Shown: positions 1 through 9,509, counted from the first letter of the stretch. The stretch is 53,949 nt of DNA from Photobacterium sp. SKA34 (GCF_000153325.1 NZ_CH724142.1:835443-889391); one strand, 5' to 3'. The notes: generated by a model from the sequence alone, not told the origin. Made by a program: numbers and translations.

Positions 1-1437
1 AAAAACAGTTAAACCAATATGAGCAATGGATTCAAAAAGGTTAGAGCCGGCACTTAAGCCGATACCAACCATAAAGACCATCAAGCCTAAATCTTTCGCC
101 ATATTTAATGCCCCTTGAGGGACGTAACCGAAAGTAGGGTGGTTTGCACGTAAAAACCCAAGTGTAATACCTGCAATTAAAAGACCTGCAGCACTACCTA
201 AACCAAACGCGATATGGCCAAACTTCATGGTAATTAAACCAAGCAGTAAACCTATGATAAAGAAACAACAAAAAGCTAATAAGTCAGCAATCTGGCTGTG
301 GATAGAAATAAAGCCAATACGTTCTGCTAAACCATGAACACGACTTTTCTCGCCACTAACTTGCAGAATATCACCTTTGTTTAACAGAATGTTATGATCC
401 ATCGGCATTTCGATTTGAGCACGCACAACACGGTTTAAGAAACAACCGTACTCTGAAAGGTTCAATTCTGATAAACGCTTACCGGCTATACCATCGTTTT
501 TTACCACGATCTCTTCTTCAATAATGCGGAGATCTAATAAATCACGATCAAAAACTTCTTTACCATTACGGAAGCTAGGATCAAGACGAGCGTGGCTGTC
601 AGGGTAACCGACTAGCGCAATTTCATCACCTTCTTGTAAAATCGCATCACCGTCAGGGTTCGCTAATATACCGTTACGACGTACGCGTTCGATATAACAC
701 CCAGTTTGGCGGTAGATACCTAATTCTCGAAGGTTACGGCCATCAATCCAATTAATCAGCTCTGGTCCAACACGGTATGCGCGAATAATTGGCAGGTAAA
801 CTTTCCGTTGTGAGACTTCACCAATGCCACGTTCACGTGCAATTTGTTGTGATGATTCAGCAAGGTTTTGTTTTTGAAGTGTAGGCATGAGTTTAGCAAG
901 GAATATCAGACTTACTAAACCCACTAAATAGGACATAGCATAACCAACACTTAAACTCTCTGTAAGCTGTTTAATCATTGCAGGATCGGTTATACCTGAA
1001 AGCCCAGTATTTAATGCGTCTTTAGCGCCCACTAAAACTGGAGTAGCAGTTAAGGAACCCGCCATTAAACCTGTCGCAAGGCCAATATCCATATGTAGAT
1101 AATGCGCCATTGTCATGGTTATCGCGATGGAAGAAAGTAAAACGACGAGCGCAAGTAAAAGGTAGTGCTTACCGTCTCGAAAAAAGATGCCGAAAAAGTT
1201 TGGACCCGCTTCTATACCTACACAAAAAATAAACAGCATAAAGCCAATGTTTAAAGCGTCAGTATCAAAAGTAAAACCAGCATTACCAAACAGCAGTGCT
1301 GTAACTAAAACGCCAATAGAATTACCTAAGCTCATCTTAGCAAAACGTATTTTGCCAATACTTAAACCTACAGCAAGGACAACAAAGAGTAATAAAATAT
1401 CATTATGGTGTAGAAGTGCTGCTACATCAATGTTCAC
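1..1437 (-). CDS. ybjL: YbjL-type AspT/aspartate-alanine antiporter family transporter (3' end outside window)
   Basis: This is an inner-membrane protein of the AspT/YidE/YbjL family, with two blocks of transmembrane helices separated by a soluble region holding two TrkA-C (RCK-C) domains. The N-terminus starts MNIDVAALL, and the soluble part contains [18 protein letters not shown] and [18 protein letters not shown], closely matching E. coli YbjL. About 479 codons are present; the family is about 560 residues, so roughly the last 80 lie beyond the left edge. I chose a GTG start at 1437 because it gives the family N-terminus and has a GGAA element about nine bases upstream. It lies next to grxA, as in enterobacteria. 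The substrate of YbjL is not established. Confidence 0.9.
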   Translation of the reverse strand, partial: MNIDVAALLHHNDILLLFVVLAVGLSIGKIRFAKMSLGNSIGVLVTALLFGNAGFTFDTDALNIGFMLFIFCVGIEAGPNFFGIFFRDGKHYLLLALVVLLSSIAITMTMAHYLHMDIGLATGLMAGSLTATPVLVGAKDALNTGLSGITDPAMIKQLTESLSVGYAMSYLVGLVSLIFLAKLMPTLQKQNLAESSQQIARERGIGEVSQRKVYLPIIRAYRVGPELINWIDGRNLRELGIYRQTGCYIERVRRNGILANPDGDAILQEGDEIALVGYPDSHARLDPSFRNGKEVFDRDLLDLRIIEEEIVVKNDGIAGKRLSELNLSEYGCFLNRVVRAQIEMPMDHNILLNKGDILQVSGEKSRVHGLAERIGFISIHSQIADLLAFCCFFIIGLLLGLITMKFGHIAFGLGSAAGLLIAGITLGFLRANHPTFGYVPQGALNMAKDLGLMVFMVGIGLSAGSNLFESIAHIGLTVF

Positions 1438-1662
1438 AACAGAATTTCCGACAATAGTGGAGAAGTAAAAGTTGTCAAATTCTATCTGATTTTTTCAGAC
1501 TGTTATAGCGTATATTCTAAAAAAATGTTGAAAGTTAGTATTAATAACTTCTGAATGTGTATTCTTAATAAGATGGAATAAAAGCGACAATAAAACGGAT
1601 TACTGTACGTTAAAAATACTGTTCATTTACGTTGTCTGTAAGTAATAAAATAGAGAGCAAAA

Positions 1663-1688
1663 AAAAGGCCGAACAATGTCGACCTTTT
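1663..1688 (-). terminator. Rho-independent terminator of grxA
   Basis: A 10-bp stem (one G-U pair) with a six-base loop is followed on the minus strand by a run of Ts. It lies about 20 bases after the grxA stop. Confidence 0.75.
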
Positions 1689-1706
1689 ATTAATTGAATT
1701 TATTTC

Positions 1707-1970
1707 TTATTGGAAAAGTAGATTATGTTCTTTAGAGTAAGCTTCAAATTCAGTACAGCCACCAATGTGCTCTTGATCAACAAAAATCTGTGGCACTGTT
1801 TCAACTGGTTTACCAACCGTTTTTTCTAGATCAGCTTTACTGATGCCTTCCGCGTGAATATCAACGTAACGGAAGTTAAAGTCGTCGCGTTCTACTTTAA
1901 TTTTTTCTGCTAATTCCTTAGCACGTACACAGAATGGGCAACCTGGGCGACCAAAAATAACTACGAACAT
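1707..1970 (-). CDS. grxA: Glutaredoxin 1
   Basis: A cytoplasmic dithiol glutaredoxin of 87 residues (E. coli GrxA has 85). It uses glutathione to reduce disulfides, classically in ribonucleotide reductase. The active site CPFC is at residues 11-14 within GRPGCPFCVRAKELAEK. The glutathione-binding cis-proline motif (ETVPQIFVD) and the GGCTEF segment are present; E. coli has Tyr where this protein has the extra Cys. Neighbouring ybjL keeps the enterobacterial order. It has its own terminator and appears monocistronic. Confidence 0.95.
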   Translation of the reverse strand: MFVVIFGRPGCPFCVRAKELAEKIKVERDDFNFRYVDIHAEGISKADLEKTVGKPVETVPQIFVDQEHIGGCTEFEAYSKEHNLLFQ

Positions 1971-2103
1971 AAAATCTCTCCTGCAAAATTATGTTGTTAC
2001 TATAACGTGTGTTTATTGATAGAGAAAGGGGGATTTACCTGTTAAAGCAATAGAGAAAATCGATGGTGAGATATATTTCAAGAAGGGACTACGCCAAAAA
2101 GTA

Positions 2104-2126
2104 AAGCCAAGCACGAGGCTTGGCTT
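2104..2126 (-). terminator. Terminator of the porin gene
   Basis: A perfect 9-bp stem (AAGCCAAGC paired with GCTTGGCTT) with a five-base loop is followed on the minus strand by TACTTTTTGG. It sits just past the porin stop codon. Confidence 0.75.
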
Positions 2127-2146
2127 GTATTACCGTTTAGGGCAAC

Positions 2147-3109
2147 TTAGAAGTCGTAACGAATACCCATTTGTAATTCGTCATCTTGGTCATCAATTTG
2201 TTGGAATTTGTAACCAGCGTAAGTACGTAGGTTCTTATTGAACTTATAAATACCTTCTAATGCAAAGTAATCTTTATCGTCTTCTTTAACACCGGCAGTT
2301 TCTGATTGCTTGAAGTTGTATACCGCTTGAGCGATAAACTTATCGATTTTATATGCAGTAGCAAACTCGTAACCGGTAAGGTCCGTCTTACCATTTTCAC
2401 CACTCGCATAAGTACCTGCAAGGTAGAAATTATTAAACTCGTAGCTTGCTGCTAAGTTGTATTGGTTAGCATCAACGTCAACACCATCTTTGCCACTTAC
2501 ATAACCTGCACCTAGAGATAGGCCAAATGGAAAGGCATATTGTGCAGCAATACCGTAGCTGTCTGAATCTTTGTCAGCGTTATTGTTTTCTGCAATGTAG
2601 TTAGCTGAAACTGTGAAATTATTGAATTCACCAGCGTATAAAAAGTTATTTTCACGTTTATCTTCGTTACCAGCAACAAGATCAACAGCGTCACCGCCGA
2701 AGGTAGCAAGAATATCTGTGTAATCTGTCAGCATAACCTGTGCTGAGTCTTGCTTACCGTAAGAGAACGCACCTGCTTGAGTATCAAACCCTGCAAATAC
2801 GTAACGACTCTTTACAGTGGAATCACTACTATCAGAGATTTCAGCTTCATACTTACCAAAAGCAGTCACTTGATCAGTTATCTTTGCTTTACCTTTTAGA
2901 TTAATACGGGCACGGCTCTTATCTTTAAAAGCATTACCTGTGCCACCATCTTTGTTTTTATCTGAAAGGTTAAAACGTGCTTCAGCACGACCACCAATAC
3001 TTAGTGATTTATCATCATCTTGATAAACAGTTGCAGCGTTTACTGTTCCTGCTGTTAATGACGCTAAAATTGCCGATGCCGATGCCGATGCCAATGCTAC
3101 TTTTTTCAT
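2147..3109 (-). CDS. General outer-membrane porin (OmpU/OmpL-like)
   Basis: A 320-residue precursor with an N-terminal signal peptide (about residues 1-25, ending TVNA before ATVYQDD). Alternating beta strands follow: SLSIGGRAEARFN, SRARINLKGKAKI, AFGKYEAEIS, YVFAGFDTQAGAFSYGKQ. The C-terminus is GIRYDF, and the final Phe is the usual outer-membrane assembly signal. This matches Gram-negative trimeric porins of the Vibrio OmpU/OmpL type. It should pass small hydrophilic solutes and ions. A strong ribosome site (AGGGGA) precedes ATG. The signal peptide contains a tandem Ala-Ser repeat coded by three copies of one hexanucleotide. The paralogue cannot be decided by eye. Confidence 0.9.
   Translation of the reverse strand: MKKVALASASASAILASLTAGTVNAATVYQDDDKSLSIGGRAEARFNLSDKNKDGGTGNAFKDKSRARINLKGKAKITDQVTAFGKYEAEISDSSDSTVKSRYVFAGFDTQAGAFSYGKQDSAQVMLTDYTDILATFGGDAVDLVAGNEDKRENNFLYAGEFNNFTVSANYIAENNNADKDSDSYGIAAQYAFPFGLSLGAGYVSGKDGVDVDANQYNLAASYEFNNFYLAGTYASGENGKTDLTGYEFATAYKIDKFIAQAVYNFKQSETAGVKEDDKDYFALEGIYKFNKNLRTYAGYKFQQIDDQDDELQMGIRYDF
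3071..3094 (-). repeat. Hexanucleotide tandem repeat in the porin signal peptide
   Basis: TGCCGA occurs three times in a row, followed by one imperfect unit (TGCCAA). On the coding strand it encodes Ala-Ser repeats in the hydrophobic part of the signal peptide. The unit is a multiple of three, so changes in copy number would not shift the frame. Confidence 0.8.
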
Positions 3110-3695
3110 TTTCTAATCCCCTAGAAAGAATGTTATTTGGGCTTCAGTGCCTCTTGAATGAGAGCAGATTAGTGCATGAATGTTAAATTTATGTGTAAGT
3201 AAAAAGTTACTTTCATTACATATATCAATGAACTAAGTAGGTGTTTTATGTGAACTGCTATGTATTTCGATTAAGGTGATATTTGATCACAAGAAAACAT
3301 AGTCTCATGTAAATATATAGATAAAGAAACCAATTAAAGTCGGTTTAAAAGAGTGTGAATACTCCCCACCAAATAAAAAGTAAAGAAAAGAGAGGGGGGC
3401 GATTTAATCGCTATCAAATAAGTTAACGATATGATGATCAGGATATTGGATATGAGAATTGCTTTAGAATGTGGGATTTTATTACTCTAAGCTATAAAAG
3501 GTAATGAAAGTGCTATTTTGTCAACTATTTTGAGTTATATATCATCATTTATATGATAAATGGGGAGTTTCTATCATTTGTATCTCTCTATATATCGTAT
3601 TTTTTCAAATTAAGCACAATGAATTTTTATGTCTGTCTTGTTTTATAAATAAATTAAATCATATGGTTAAAATCATATTGGATATCATTATTCCA

Positions 3696-3716
3696 ATATA
3701 GTATATAGTATATAGT
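3696..3716. repeat. Three tandem copies of ATATAGT
   Basis: Three exact, head-to-tail heptamers lie about 220 bases upstream of satP within very AT-rich DNA. They could be simple sequence or a bent/nucleoid-protein-binding tract; no function is shown. Confidence 0.7.
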
Positions 3717-3833
3717 TATTCATGAATTCATATTCTCTAACAAAATTCAACAGATGTTATTATTAAAAATCTTTACAAAATCGGACGAATTCTCATTTTT
3801 TCTCACTTTCTTACCTTTTTCGTTAGTTAACCA

Positions 3834-3847
3834 TTGATCTGGATCGC
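3834..3847. promoter_or_regulatory. Possible FNR-type site upstream of satP
   Basis: TTGATCTGGATCGC matches one half of the FNR consensus (TTGAT-N4-ATCAA) perfectly and the other half in three of five positions. It lies about 90 bases upstream of the satP start. This is only a candidate. Confidence 0.3.
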
Positions 3848-3936
3848 ACCATCAATTAGAATTCGCGGCGCATTTAGCATGCACCTATATTTTAAAATTT
3901 ATCACTTTTGTTGAATTACTCCTGCAGGGGAAATAC

Positions 3937-4527
3937 ATGTCTACGAAATTAGCGAACCCAGCGCCATTAGGCTTAATGGGTTTTGGTATGACTACCGTTC
4001 TTTTAAACATTCATAATGCTGGAATTTTTCCATTGGATTCAATGATCCTAGCGATGGGTATTTTCTATGGTGGTCTAGGTCAAGTTCTTGTAGGCATGAT
4101 GTGCTTTAAGCGTGGTGATACGTTTGGAACAACGGCGTTTACTTCTTATGGGTTATTTTGGTTAACGCTAGTAGGTCTTATCGCATTACCTAAGATGGGT
4201 TTTGCAGCAAGTCCAGCACCGTTCATGGCTTGGTACCTAACACTTTGGGGCCTATTTACTGCATTTATGTTTATCGGGTCTTTACGTTACCCTCGTGCTA
4301 AACAAGTAGTATTTGGTTCTCTAACTATTTTATTCTTCTTGTTAGCAGCTCGTGACTTTACGGGTAATACAACAATTGGTTTTATCGCAGGTATTGAAGG
4401 TATCTTCTGTGGTCTAAGTGCAATTTACTTTGCAATGGCTCAAGTATTAAATGCTGAATACGGCCGCACAATTTTACCTGTTGGTGAGCTTAAGACTGAG
4501 CAAGTAAGCTTAAAAGCAGCTGCTTAA
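3937..4527 (+). CDS. satP: Acetate/succinate:H+ symporter, GPR1/FUN34/YaaH family
   Basis: A 196-residue inner-membrane protein, predicted to have six helices. The family signature near the N-terminus ([18 protein letters not shown], residues 7-24) forms part of the pore in YaaH proteins. The second helix pair includes [14 protein letters not shown]. Members move acetate and succinate with protons. Good ribosome site (CAGGGGAAA) before the ATG. It is followed by a clear terminator and faces the AraC-type regulator convergently. The long 5' region suggests regulation, but only a weak FNR-like site is visible. Confidence 0.93.
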   Translation: MSTKLANPAPLGLMGFGMTTVLLNIHNAGIFPLDSMILAMGIFYGGLGQVLVGMMCFKRGDTFGTTAFTSYGLFWLTLVGLIALPKMGFAASPAPFMAWYLTLWGLFTAFMFIGSLRYPRAKQVVFGSLTILFFLLAARDFTGNTTIGFIAGIEGIFCGLSAIYFAMAQVLNAEYGRTILPVGELKTEQVSLKAAA

Positions 4528-4550
4528 TTTTGTTAAGCATTGAGACAAAA

Positions 4551-4577
4551 AAACCTCGTTGATTACGAGGTTTTTTT
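4551..4577 (+). terminator. Terminator of satP, possibly bidirectional
   Basis: A 9-bp stem (AAACCTCGT with ACGAGGTTT), loop TGATT, then seven Ts. An A-run on the left side lets it also serve the AraC gene on the other strand. Confidence 0.85.
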
Positions 4578-4626
4578 ATATCTAAAATCTAAAAAATAAC
4601 GCTATGACATGCGATAGAAATAATAT

Positions 4627-5508
4627 TTAAAAGCAAGATTCAGTAATTTGAATGTTAGGTTTATAAGTAAAGTGGCCTTCAGGGTTAACATCATTTTCTT
4701 GACGTGATGTTGTTCTAAATTGTGAAGGGGTAATACCATATTTACGTTTAAATGCATCGCAGAAATACGCAGCACTCCCAAAACCAGATCGATTACTTAT
4801 TTGTGAAATAGAATAATTTGAAAAAGTAAGGTAGTTCAACGCTAAACCCATTCTAACATCAAGTAATAATTGGCTAAATGAAACCCCTTCTTTTGCTAAA
4901 TGTCGACGCAGTGTAGATTGCGTTGTAAAGAGCGCTTTGGCCATATCGTCGACACTCCACTTACGTTGAGGATCTTGGGTAATTAAGCGCGCAATAGTCC
5001 GCTCTTTAGGTTCATCATAGTTGAAGCGGTAAACGTTGAAGACATCAATACCTGCTTCATTTAATGCCATTAAAATAAAGACTAAACACTGGCTTAGCAG
5101 CGTTTTTTCCATGGAAGAGCCACATATCGAAGGCAGTAATTTATTAAACAGAACGAAGTTTTGATCCACTATTGCAGGTGTTGGGATCGTGTAGACAGGA
5201 GAACAACTTGCCGTTGGGAAAGTAGGCTGTTTTAACGCACTAATATATTTGAATGCTTCAGTGATAGATTCTTCATCGATCATCAACAATTGTAATTCAA
5301 TATTTTCTTGGTTATTAAGCTGGTTAATAGAGCAAGAGATATGACTGAATTTAGGAACGACAAAAGTACTATTATTTTTTAATTCAATAGCATGACCGTT
5401 GATGTGAACATCACCCTGAACATTTGATAATTTTACAATCAAGTGGTGGTCGACATAAAACTCTTTTAGAACTACGTGGCTCTGAGAGAGGATACGCTTA
5501 TATTTCAT
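4627..5508 (-). CDS. AraC-family transcriptional regulator (ToxT/GadX-like)
   Basis: A 293-residue regulator with a C-terminal double helix-turn-helix domain (about residues 175-275). Motifs include RKWSVDDMAKALFTTQSTLRRHL for the first helix pair, then SISQISNRSGFGSAAYFCDAFKRKYGITPSQFR. The RKW opening and the spacing resemble the ToxT/GadX/Rns subgroup. The N-terminal 170 residues look like a small beta-rich effector domain (HHLIVKLSNVQGDVHING) with no recognisable ligand motif. Convergent with satP. No neighbouring target is obvious, and the effector is unknown. Confidence 0.85.
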   Translation of the reverse strand: MKYKRILSQSHVVLKEFYVDHHLIVKLSNVQGDVHINGHAIELKNNSTFVVPKFSHISCSINQLNNQENIELQLLMIDEESITEAFKYISALKQPTFPTASCSPVYTIPTPAIVDQNFVLFNKLLPSICGSSMEKTLLSQCLVFILMALNEAGIDVFNVYRFNYDEPKERTIARLITQDPQRKWSVDDMAKALFTTQSTLRRHLAKEGVSFSQLLLDVRMGLALNYLTFSNYSISQISNRSGFGSAAYFCDAFKRKYGITPSQFRTTSRQENDVNPEGHFTYKPNIQITESCF

Positions 5509-5865
5509 ACCAGTACTGCTTCTCTAAAAGTGGAAACAAATCCATCATTACACACCATAACTAGGCGACCGTTCGATATGCACCGGTATTCTATTTTAGA
5601 ATATGCTGATACCAAGGTACATGCGCATGAGTATAGGGTTAAAAGAAACGGTTGAATAGATGAAATCTACTCAACTCTTGTTATTGATCATATTGAGTAT
5701 GTTTATCTATATAAAATGCATGCATCTTGATATGTGATTATAAGTAATTTAGGACTTATGCCCTGTAAACGGGATATGATGATGCTCATACGCTGTCGTT
5801 GTAAATACAAGGTATAAAAAAAGCTGCTTTGAAAGCAGCTTTTCTAACAAGTTTACGCTTAAAGA
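5509..5865. other. Intergenic region between the AraC gene and sdaA
   Basis: Contains the promoter side of the AraC gene and, at its right end, the sdaA terminator. I see nothing else in these 357 bases. Confidence 0.5.
5819..5843 (-). terminator. Terminator of sdaA
   Basis: A 9-bp stem (AAAAGCTGC with GCAGCTTTT), loop of seven bases, followed on the minus strand by Ts. Confidence 0.85.
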
Positions 5866-7227
5866 TTAGCAAATAACCTTAATCGCTAGACCACCTTGAG
5901 ATGTCTCACGGTATTTAGCATTCATGTCTTTACCTGTCTCAAGCATTGTTTCAATGACTTTATCAAGTGAAACACGTGGATCAGATGAGCGGCGAAGTGC
6001 CATACGTGTAGCGTTAATGGCTTTAACTGCCGCAATACCGTTACGCTCGATACATGGAACCTGAACTTGACCAGCAACAGGATCACACGTTAAACCAAGG
6101 TTGTGTTCCATTCCTATTTCAGCTGCCATGCAAACTTGTTCTGGGCTACCCCCCATCAGCTCAGCAAGACCAGCTGCCGCCATAGAACATGCAACGCCAA
6201 CTTCACCCTGACATCCAACTTCAGCACCAGAGATAGAGGCATTACGCTTGTAAAGACTACCAATAGCACCAGAAGCGGCAAAATAACGTGTGTACTCTTT
6301 AGGACCAACAGACTGAACAAACTTGTCGTAGTAAGCAAGTACTGCCGGAATAATGCCACAAGCACCGTTCGTTGGAGCTGTTACAACACGGCCGCCAGCT
6401 GCATTTTCTTCATTCACTGCAAAAGCAAACATATTTACCCAATCAACAACTGTCATTGGATCGTTGCTTAGCTTTTCTGAGGTCATTAGTTGTTGACGAA
6501 GTGCTGCTGCTCGGCGAGGTACTCGAAGAGGACCCGGTAGGATGCCTTCTTCGTTCATACCGCGCTCCATACAATCACGCATTGTTTTCCAGATGTTAGC
6601 AAAGTAATTGCTAATTTCATCTTCTGTGTTCATTGCGCGTTCGTTCGCCATGACTAAAGAACTGACTGATAAACCATGTTCTTTACATTGGTCAATAAGT
6701 TCTGATGCAAACTTAAATGGGTAAGGAGCGACAACATTTGATTCTTGTGTTTTGCCGAAGTTTTCTTCATCAACAATAAAACCACCACCGATAGAGTAAT
6801 ATGTTTTAGAGAAAACATTCTCATCATCGATCCAAGCATGGATTGACATACCATTTTCGTGCAGTGAAAGGTTGGTCGTATGGAAATTCATACCGCCATC
6901 ACGTGGAAAATCAACGGTATGACAATGCATACCAACAGGCAGACGCTCCGTTTCTTCTACACGGGCAATAAAGCCTGGAATACTATCGATATCAACATGC
7001 TCAGGGCTGTTACCAGCAAGTCCCATGATGATAGCGATATCAGTATGGTGCCCTTTACCTGTAAGAGAGAGAGAGCCGTATACGTCAACTGTAATTTTAG
7101 TTATGTCACGTAACTTGCCCATTGCACGTAAATCATCGATAAACTCTTTACCTGCTTTCATTGGACCGACAGTATGTGAGCTGGAAGGGCCCACACCAAT
7201 TTTGTAAATATCAAAAACACTGATCAT
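5866..7227 (-). CDS. sdaA: L-serine ammonia-lyase (L-serine dehydratase, [4Fe-4S])
   Basis: A 453-residue single-chain iron-sulfur enzyme converting L-serine to pyruvate and ammonia. The beta domain comes first ([23 protein letters not shown]) and the alpha domain after it. Conserved cysteines occur in [13 protein letters not shown], in [17 protein letters not shown] and in LTCDPVAG, as expected for cluster ligands in the type 2 enzyme. Length matches E. coli SdaA (454). Its ribosome site is TGAGG nine bases before ATG. Upstream are sdaC and a structured leader with an intrinsic terminator, so read-through or a separate promoter may set its level relative to the permease. Confidence 0.96.
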   Translation of the reverse strand: MISVFDIYKIGVGPSSSHTVGPMKAGKEFIDDLRAMGKLRDITKITVDVYGSLSLTGKGHHTDIAIIMGLAGNSPEHVDIDSIPGFIARVEETERLPVGMHCHTVDFPRDGGMNFHTTNLSLHENGMSIHAWIDDENVFSKTYYSIGGGFIVDEENFGKTQESNVVAPYPFKFASELIDQCKEHGLSVSSLVMANERAMNTEDEISNYFANIWKTMRDCMERGMNEEGILPGPLRVPRRAAALRQQLMTSEKLSNDPMTVVDWVNMFAFAVNEENAAGGRVVTAPTNGACGIIPAVLAYYDKFVQSVGPKEYTRYFAASGAIGSLYKRNASISGAEVGCQGEVGVACSMAAAGLAELMGGSPEQVCMAAEIGMEHNLGLTCDPVAGQVQVPCIERNGIAAVKAINATRMALRRSSDPRVSLDKVIETMLETGKDMNAKYRETSQGGLAIKVIC

Positions 7228-7232
7228 GTCTA

Positions 7233-7298
7233 TTACCTCAGTCGGGGGAAGCGATTCTTGCCTCCGGCCATGACTGTATGCGTTTTATGACTCGCCAC
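7233..7298 (-). other. Short upstream ORF / structured leader ahead of sdaA
   Basis: On the minus strand a GTG-initiated frame of 21 codons ends TAA-TAG just before the sdaA start and overlaps its ribosome site. The only purine tract before the GTG (AAGGAA) is too close to be a normal ribosome site. The same bases form two hairpins: CTCGCC/GGCGAG (7291-7296 with 7305-7310) and CAGTC/GACTG (7239-7243 with 7272-7276), enclosing GGAGGC/GCTTCC. I cannot assign it to a known riboswitch class. Confidence 0.4.
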
Positions 7299-7323
7299 TT
7301 CCTTGGCGAGCGTACAAAAAAAC

Positions 7324-7352
7324 AAGAGCAGGACGTTTAGCATCCTGCTCTT
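7324..7352 (-). terminator. Intrinsic terminator between sdaC and sdaA
   Basis: A 10-bp stem (AAGAGCAGGA paired with TCCTGCTCTT) with a nine-base loop, then GTTTTTTTG on the minus strand. It ends sdaC transcripts about 110 bases past the sdaC stop. A candidate promoter at 7375-7383 would place it inside the sdaA leader. Confidence 0.85.
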
Positions 7353-7374
7353 AATTATCGTATAGATTGCGCTT

Positions 7375-7383
7375 ATTGTACCA
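7375..7383 (-). promoter_or_regulatory. Possible extended -10 promoter for sdaA
   Basis: Minus-strand TGGTACAAT fits an extended -10 (TGnTATAAT, one mismatch). No good -35 is visible. If used, the transcript would begin upstream of the terminator at 7324-7352. Confidence 0.35.
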
Positions 7384-7463
7384 GATCGCTATATCATTTC
7401 TTACATTTTACACTTCAAAAAAGAAGTATTTTTATGTTTGTATAACCGATAGTTATTACAATT

Positions 7464-8717
7464 TTAGAAAGCGCCGTAAATTACTGAACTGATTGCCGCA
7501 ATACCACAAACCGCTGTGAAAATGCGTGCTGCAACAGATGTTTTGTATTTTGCCATTGCAGGTACTTTTTGCATCGCAACAACAGGCAGCAGGAATAGGA
7601 TAGCTGCAATCATTGGCGCACCCATCGTTTCAATCATGCCTAAGATACTTGGGTTTTTAATTGCCACAATCCACGTAATGATAACGATAAATGCCAAAGA
7701 CAGTTTTTCAATCGTATTTACAGGCAGGCTGCTACGAGATTTAACAAGACCTACAAGGCCTTCGTGTGCACCTAAAAAGTGACCAAAGTAGCTTGAAGTG
7801 ATAGCAGCAAAAGCAACCAGTGGACCTAGGTAAGATATCGCAGGTGACTCTTTCACGTTTGCTAAGTATGAAAGAACAGAGATATTTTGCTCTTTCGCCA
7901 TGTTCAACTGCTCTGGTGTCATAGACAATACGACAGAGAATACGAAGAACATAACAAAGCCCATGAGCATCATTGCTGCACCGCCTGTGATCATGTCCGT
8001 CTTCTTAACTGCATTATCGCCATATACATGGCGTTGCTCTTTTGCAAACTGGCTGATGACAGGGCTGTGGTTGAAAGAGAACACGATGATAGGAATCGCT
8101 AGCCAAATAACAGTAGGCATTGATGACCAATCAGGTGCCACAGACACCATTGACATGTTCCAATCAGGAATTAGGTAAATAGACAATAGAAGTAAAATGA
8201 TAACCAGAGGGTAAACCATTGCCGACGTTGCTTTGAGCATCAGCTCTTTACCAAATACAACACCTGCAGTCATTAGTGAAATAAGCACACCGGATAGTAA
8301 CCAACGAGGAACAGAGTCCATGCCTAATTGGTTAACCATGAAAGAATCCACTGTATTGGTAATACCTACACCGTAGATAAGTACAATCGGAAAAATAGCA
8401 AAAAAGTAAGCAAATGTTATAAGATTTGCGCCTGTTTTTCCGTAATGTTCTTCAACGGTATCTGTAATGTCAGCATTTGGATTTTTCGCAGAAAGAACAA
8501 AACGAGCAAGGCCTTTGTGAGCAAGCCAAGTCATTGGTGCTGCGATAAGTGCTAAAATAACCAACGGCCAAAAACCGCCCGCACCTGCTTTAATAGGAAG
8601 GAATAGAACACCAGCACCTACGGCGGTACCGAAGAGTGACAATGCCCATGTGAAATCTTTATAAGTCCAACGAGTTTTTTCTACACCAGTTTTAACTGCG
8701 GTCGATGTATTTTGCAT
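7464..8717 (-). CDS. sdaC: Serine/proton symporter of the HAAAP family
   Basis: A 417-residue inner-membrane amino-acid permease with about eleven helices. Family landmarks are LFGTAVGAGVLFLPIKAG in helix 1 and IPIIVFSFNHSPVISQFAKE in the middle. It imports serine (possibly also threonine) for the dehydratase encoded next to it. The order sdaC-sdaA on one strand supports a serine catabolic unit. In E. coli sdaC is CRP-activated; here I see only a half CRP site (TGTGA) in the leader. A short TTCCG triple repeat lies just upstream of the start. Confidence 0.95.
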   Translation of the reverse strand: MQNTSTAVKTGVEKTRWTYKDFTWALSLFGTAVGAGVLFLPIKAGAGGFWPLVILALIAAPMTWLAHKGLARFVLSAKNPNADITDTVEEHYGKTGANLITFAYFFAIFPIVLIYGVGITNTVDSFMVNQLGMDSVPRWLLSGVLISLMTAGVVFGKELMLKATSAMVYPLVIILLLLSIYLIPDWNMSMVSVAPDWSSMPTVIWLAIPIIVFSFNHSPVISQFAKEQRHVYGDNAVKKTDMITGGAAMMLMGFVMFFVFSVVLSMTPEQLNMAKEQNISVLSYLANVKESPAISYLGPLVAFAAITSSYFGHFLGAHEGLVGLVKSRSSLPVNTIEKLSLAFIVIITWIVAIKNPSILGMIETMGAPMIAAILFLLPVVAMQKVPAMAKYKTSVAARIFTAVCGIAAISSVIYGAF

Positions 8718-8903
8718 TTTTTGTAATCCAAAAAAAGGGAACGGAACGGAACGTTGTTTAGGAACACGTGCATTCTCGCTATTTACGGCTGGAATACAAT
8801 GATAAAGATCTCGTTATGTAATCGAATTTATTTGTTCTACAAAAAAAGCTCGTTGGGATCACAATTTTAAAGTTGTTTTTTTTTAATAAACGTCTAAAGA
8901 AGA

Positions 8904-9509
8904 TTAACTATCATGCCAGATTTGATTCGATAGCAGTTTTATCATTTGTGCTGTAGCTCCCCAGATAGAGTAATTTTTATATGGGATATTGTAAACATGG
9001 TGGTTTTTGCCGTTGATTAAAAATTGATGTTGGCGAATATTGGATGGATTGAGTAAGTGAATAAGCGGCACTTCAAAGATATGTTCGACTTCATTGGGAT
9101 CTGCGATGGGGATGTAATCTGGATCTATTGTGGCGATAAAAGGCGTGACCATATACCCACTTATGGTCGGTAAGGTAGAAAGGCAACCGTGTACATCATT
9201 GCGATAACAAGTAATATTTGTTTCTTCAAATGTTTCACGAATAGCGGTTGCGATTAAATCCTCGTCTGTCGGTTCAAATCGCCCACCAGGAAAAGCAATT
9301 TGTCCCGGGTGGTGTTTAAGATGTTTTGCTCTACGAGTTAATACGACATTAAAGCCATTTTCGCGATGAACGAGAGGGATCAAAACAGCAGCTTGCTTAA
9401 ATCGGTATGAGTCTTCCCAATGTTGTCGAATTCGATCTTGATGGTTTTGATCATATTGAAGACTGGGTGCAAGAAGAAATCGACTTAAAATTTGCTGCTG
9501 TCCAACCAT
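8904..9509 (-). CDS. nudL: Nudix hydrolase, coenzyme A diphosphatase
   Basis: A 201-residue NudL/YeaB-type enzyme that cleaves CoA (and related thioesters) into 4'-phosphopantetheine and 3',5'-ADP. The Nudix box runs GRFEPTDEDLIATAIRETFEET (GX5EX7REXXEE), at about residues 96-117, preceded by the UPF0035/CoA signature region HLKHHPGQIAFPGG. Placed after pabB and before the serine genes, as in E. coli (pabB-yeaB-sdaA). Confidence 0.93.
   Translation of the reverse strand: MVGQQQILSRFLLAPSLQYDQNHQDRIRQHWEDSYRFKQAAVLIPLVHRENGFNVVLTRRAKHLKHHPGQIAFPGGRFEPTDEDLIATAIRETFEETNITCYRNDVHGCLSTLPTISGYMVTPFIATIDPDYIPIADPNEVEHIFEVPLIHLLNPSNIRQHQFLINGKNHHVYNIPYKNYSIWGATAQMIKLLSNQIWHDS

Larger units (their letters stand above)
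3110..3936. other. 827-base AT-rich intergenic region
   Basis: It holds the divergent start regions of the porin gene (left) and satP (right). Apart from the heptamer repeat at 3696-3716 and an FNR-like half palindrome at 3834-3847, I find no coding potential, hairpin terminator or RNA gene. Its length is unusual for two small divergent genes. Confidence 0.6.

Noticed and set aside
3276..3292. Possible CRP site upstream of the porin (GTGA...TCACA)
   Set aside because: The half-sites are separated by seven bases rather than six when aligned to TGTGA-N6-TCACA, and the left half is incomplete.
6103..6471. 122-codon plus-strand ORF inside sdaA
   Set aside because: It is antisense to a well-supported gene and its composition follows the sdaA codons in reverse.
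7233..7320. Glycine or c-di-GMP riboswitch before sdaA
   Set aside because: The conserved cores of either class are absent; only hairpins and a short ACGCA run are present, so no class is assigned.
8860..8876. CRP site upstream of sdaC
   Set aside because: Only one TGTGA half is present; the partner half (CGAGC) does not match.
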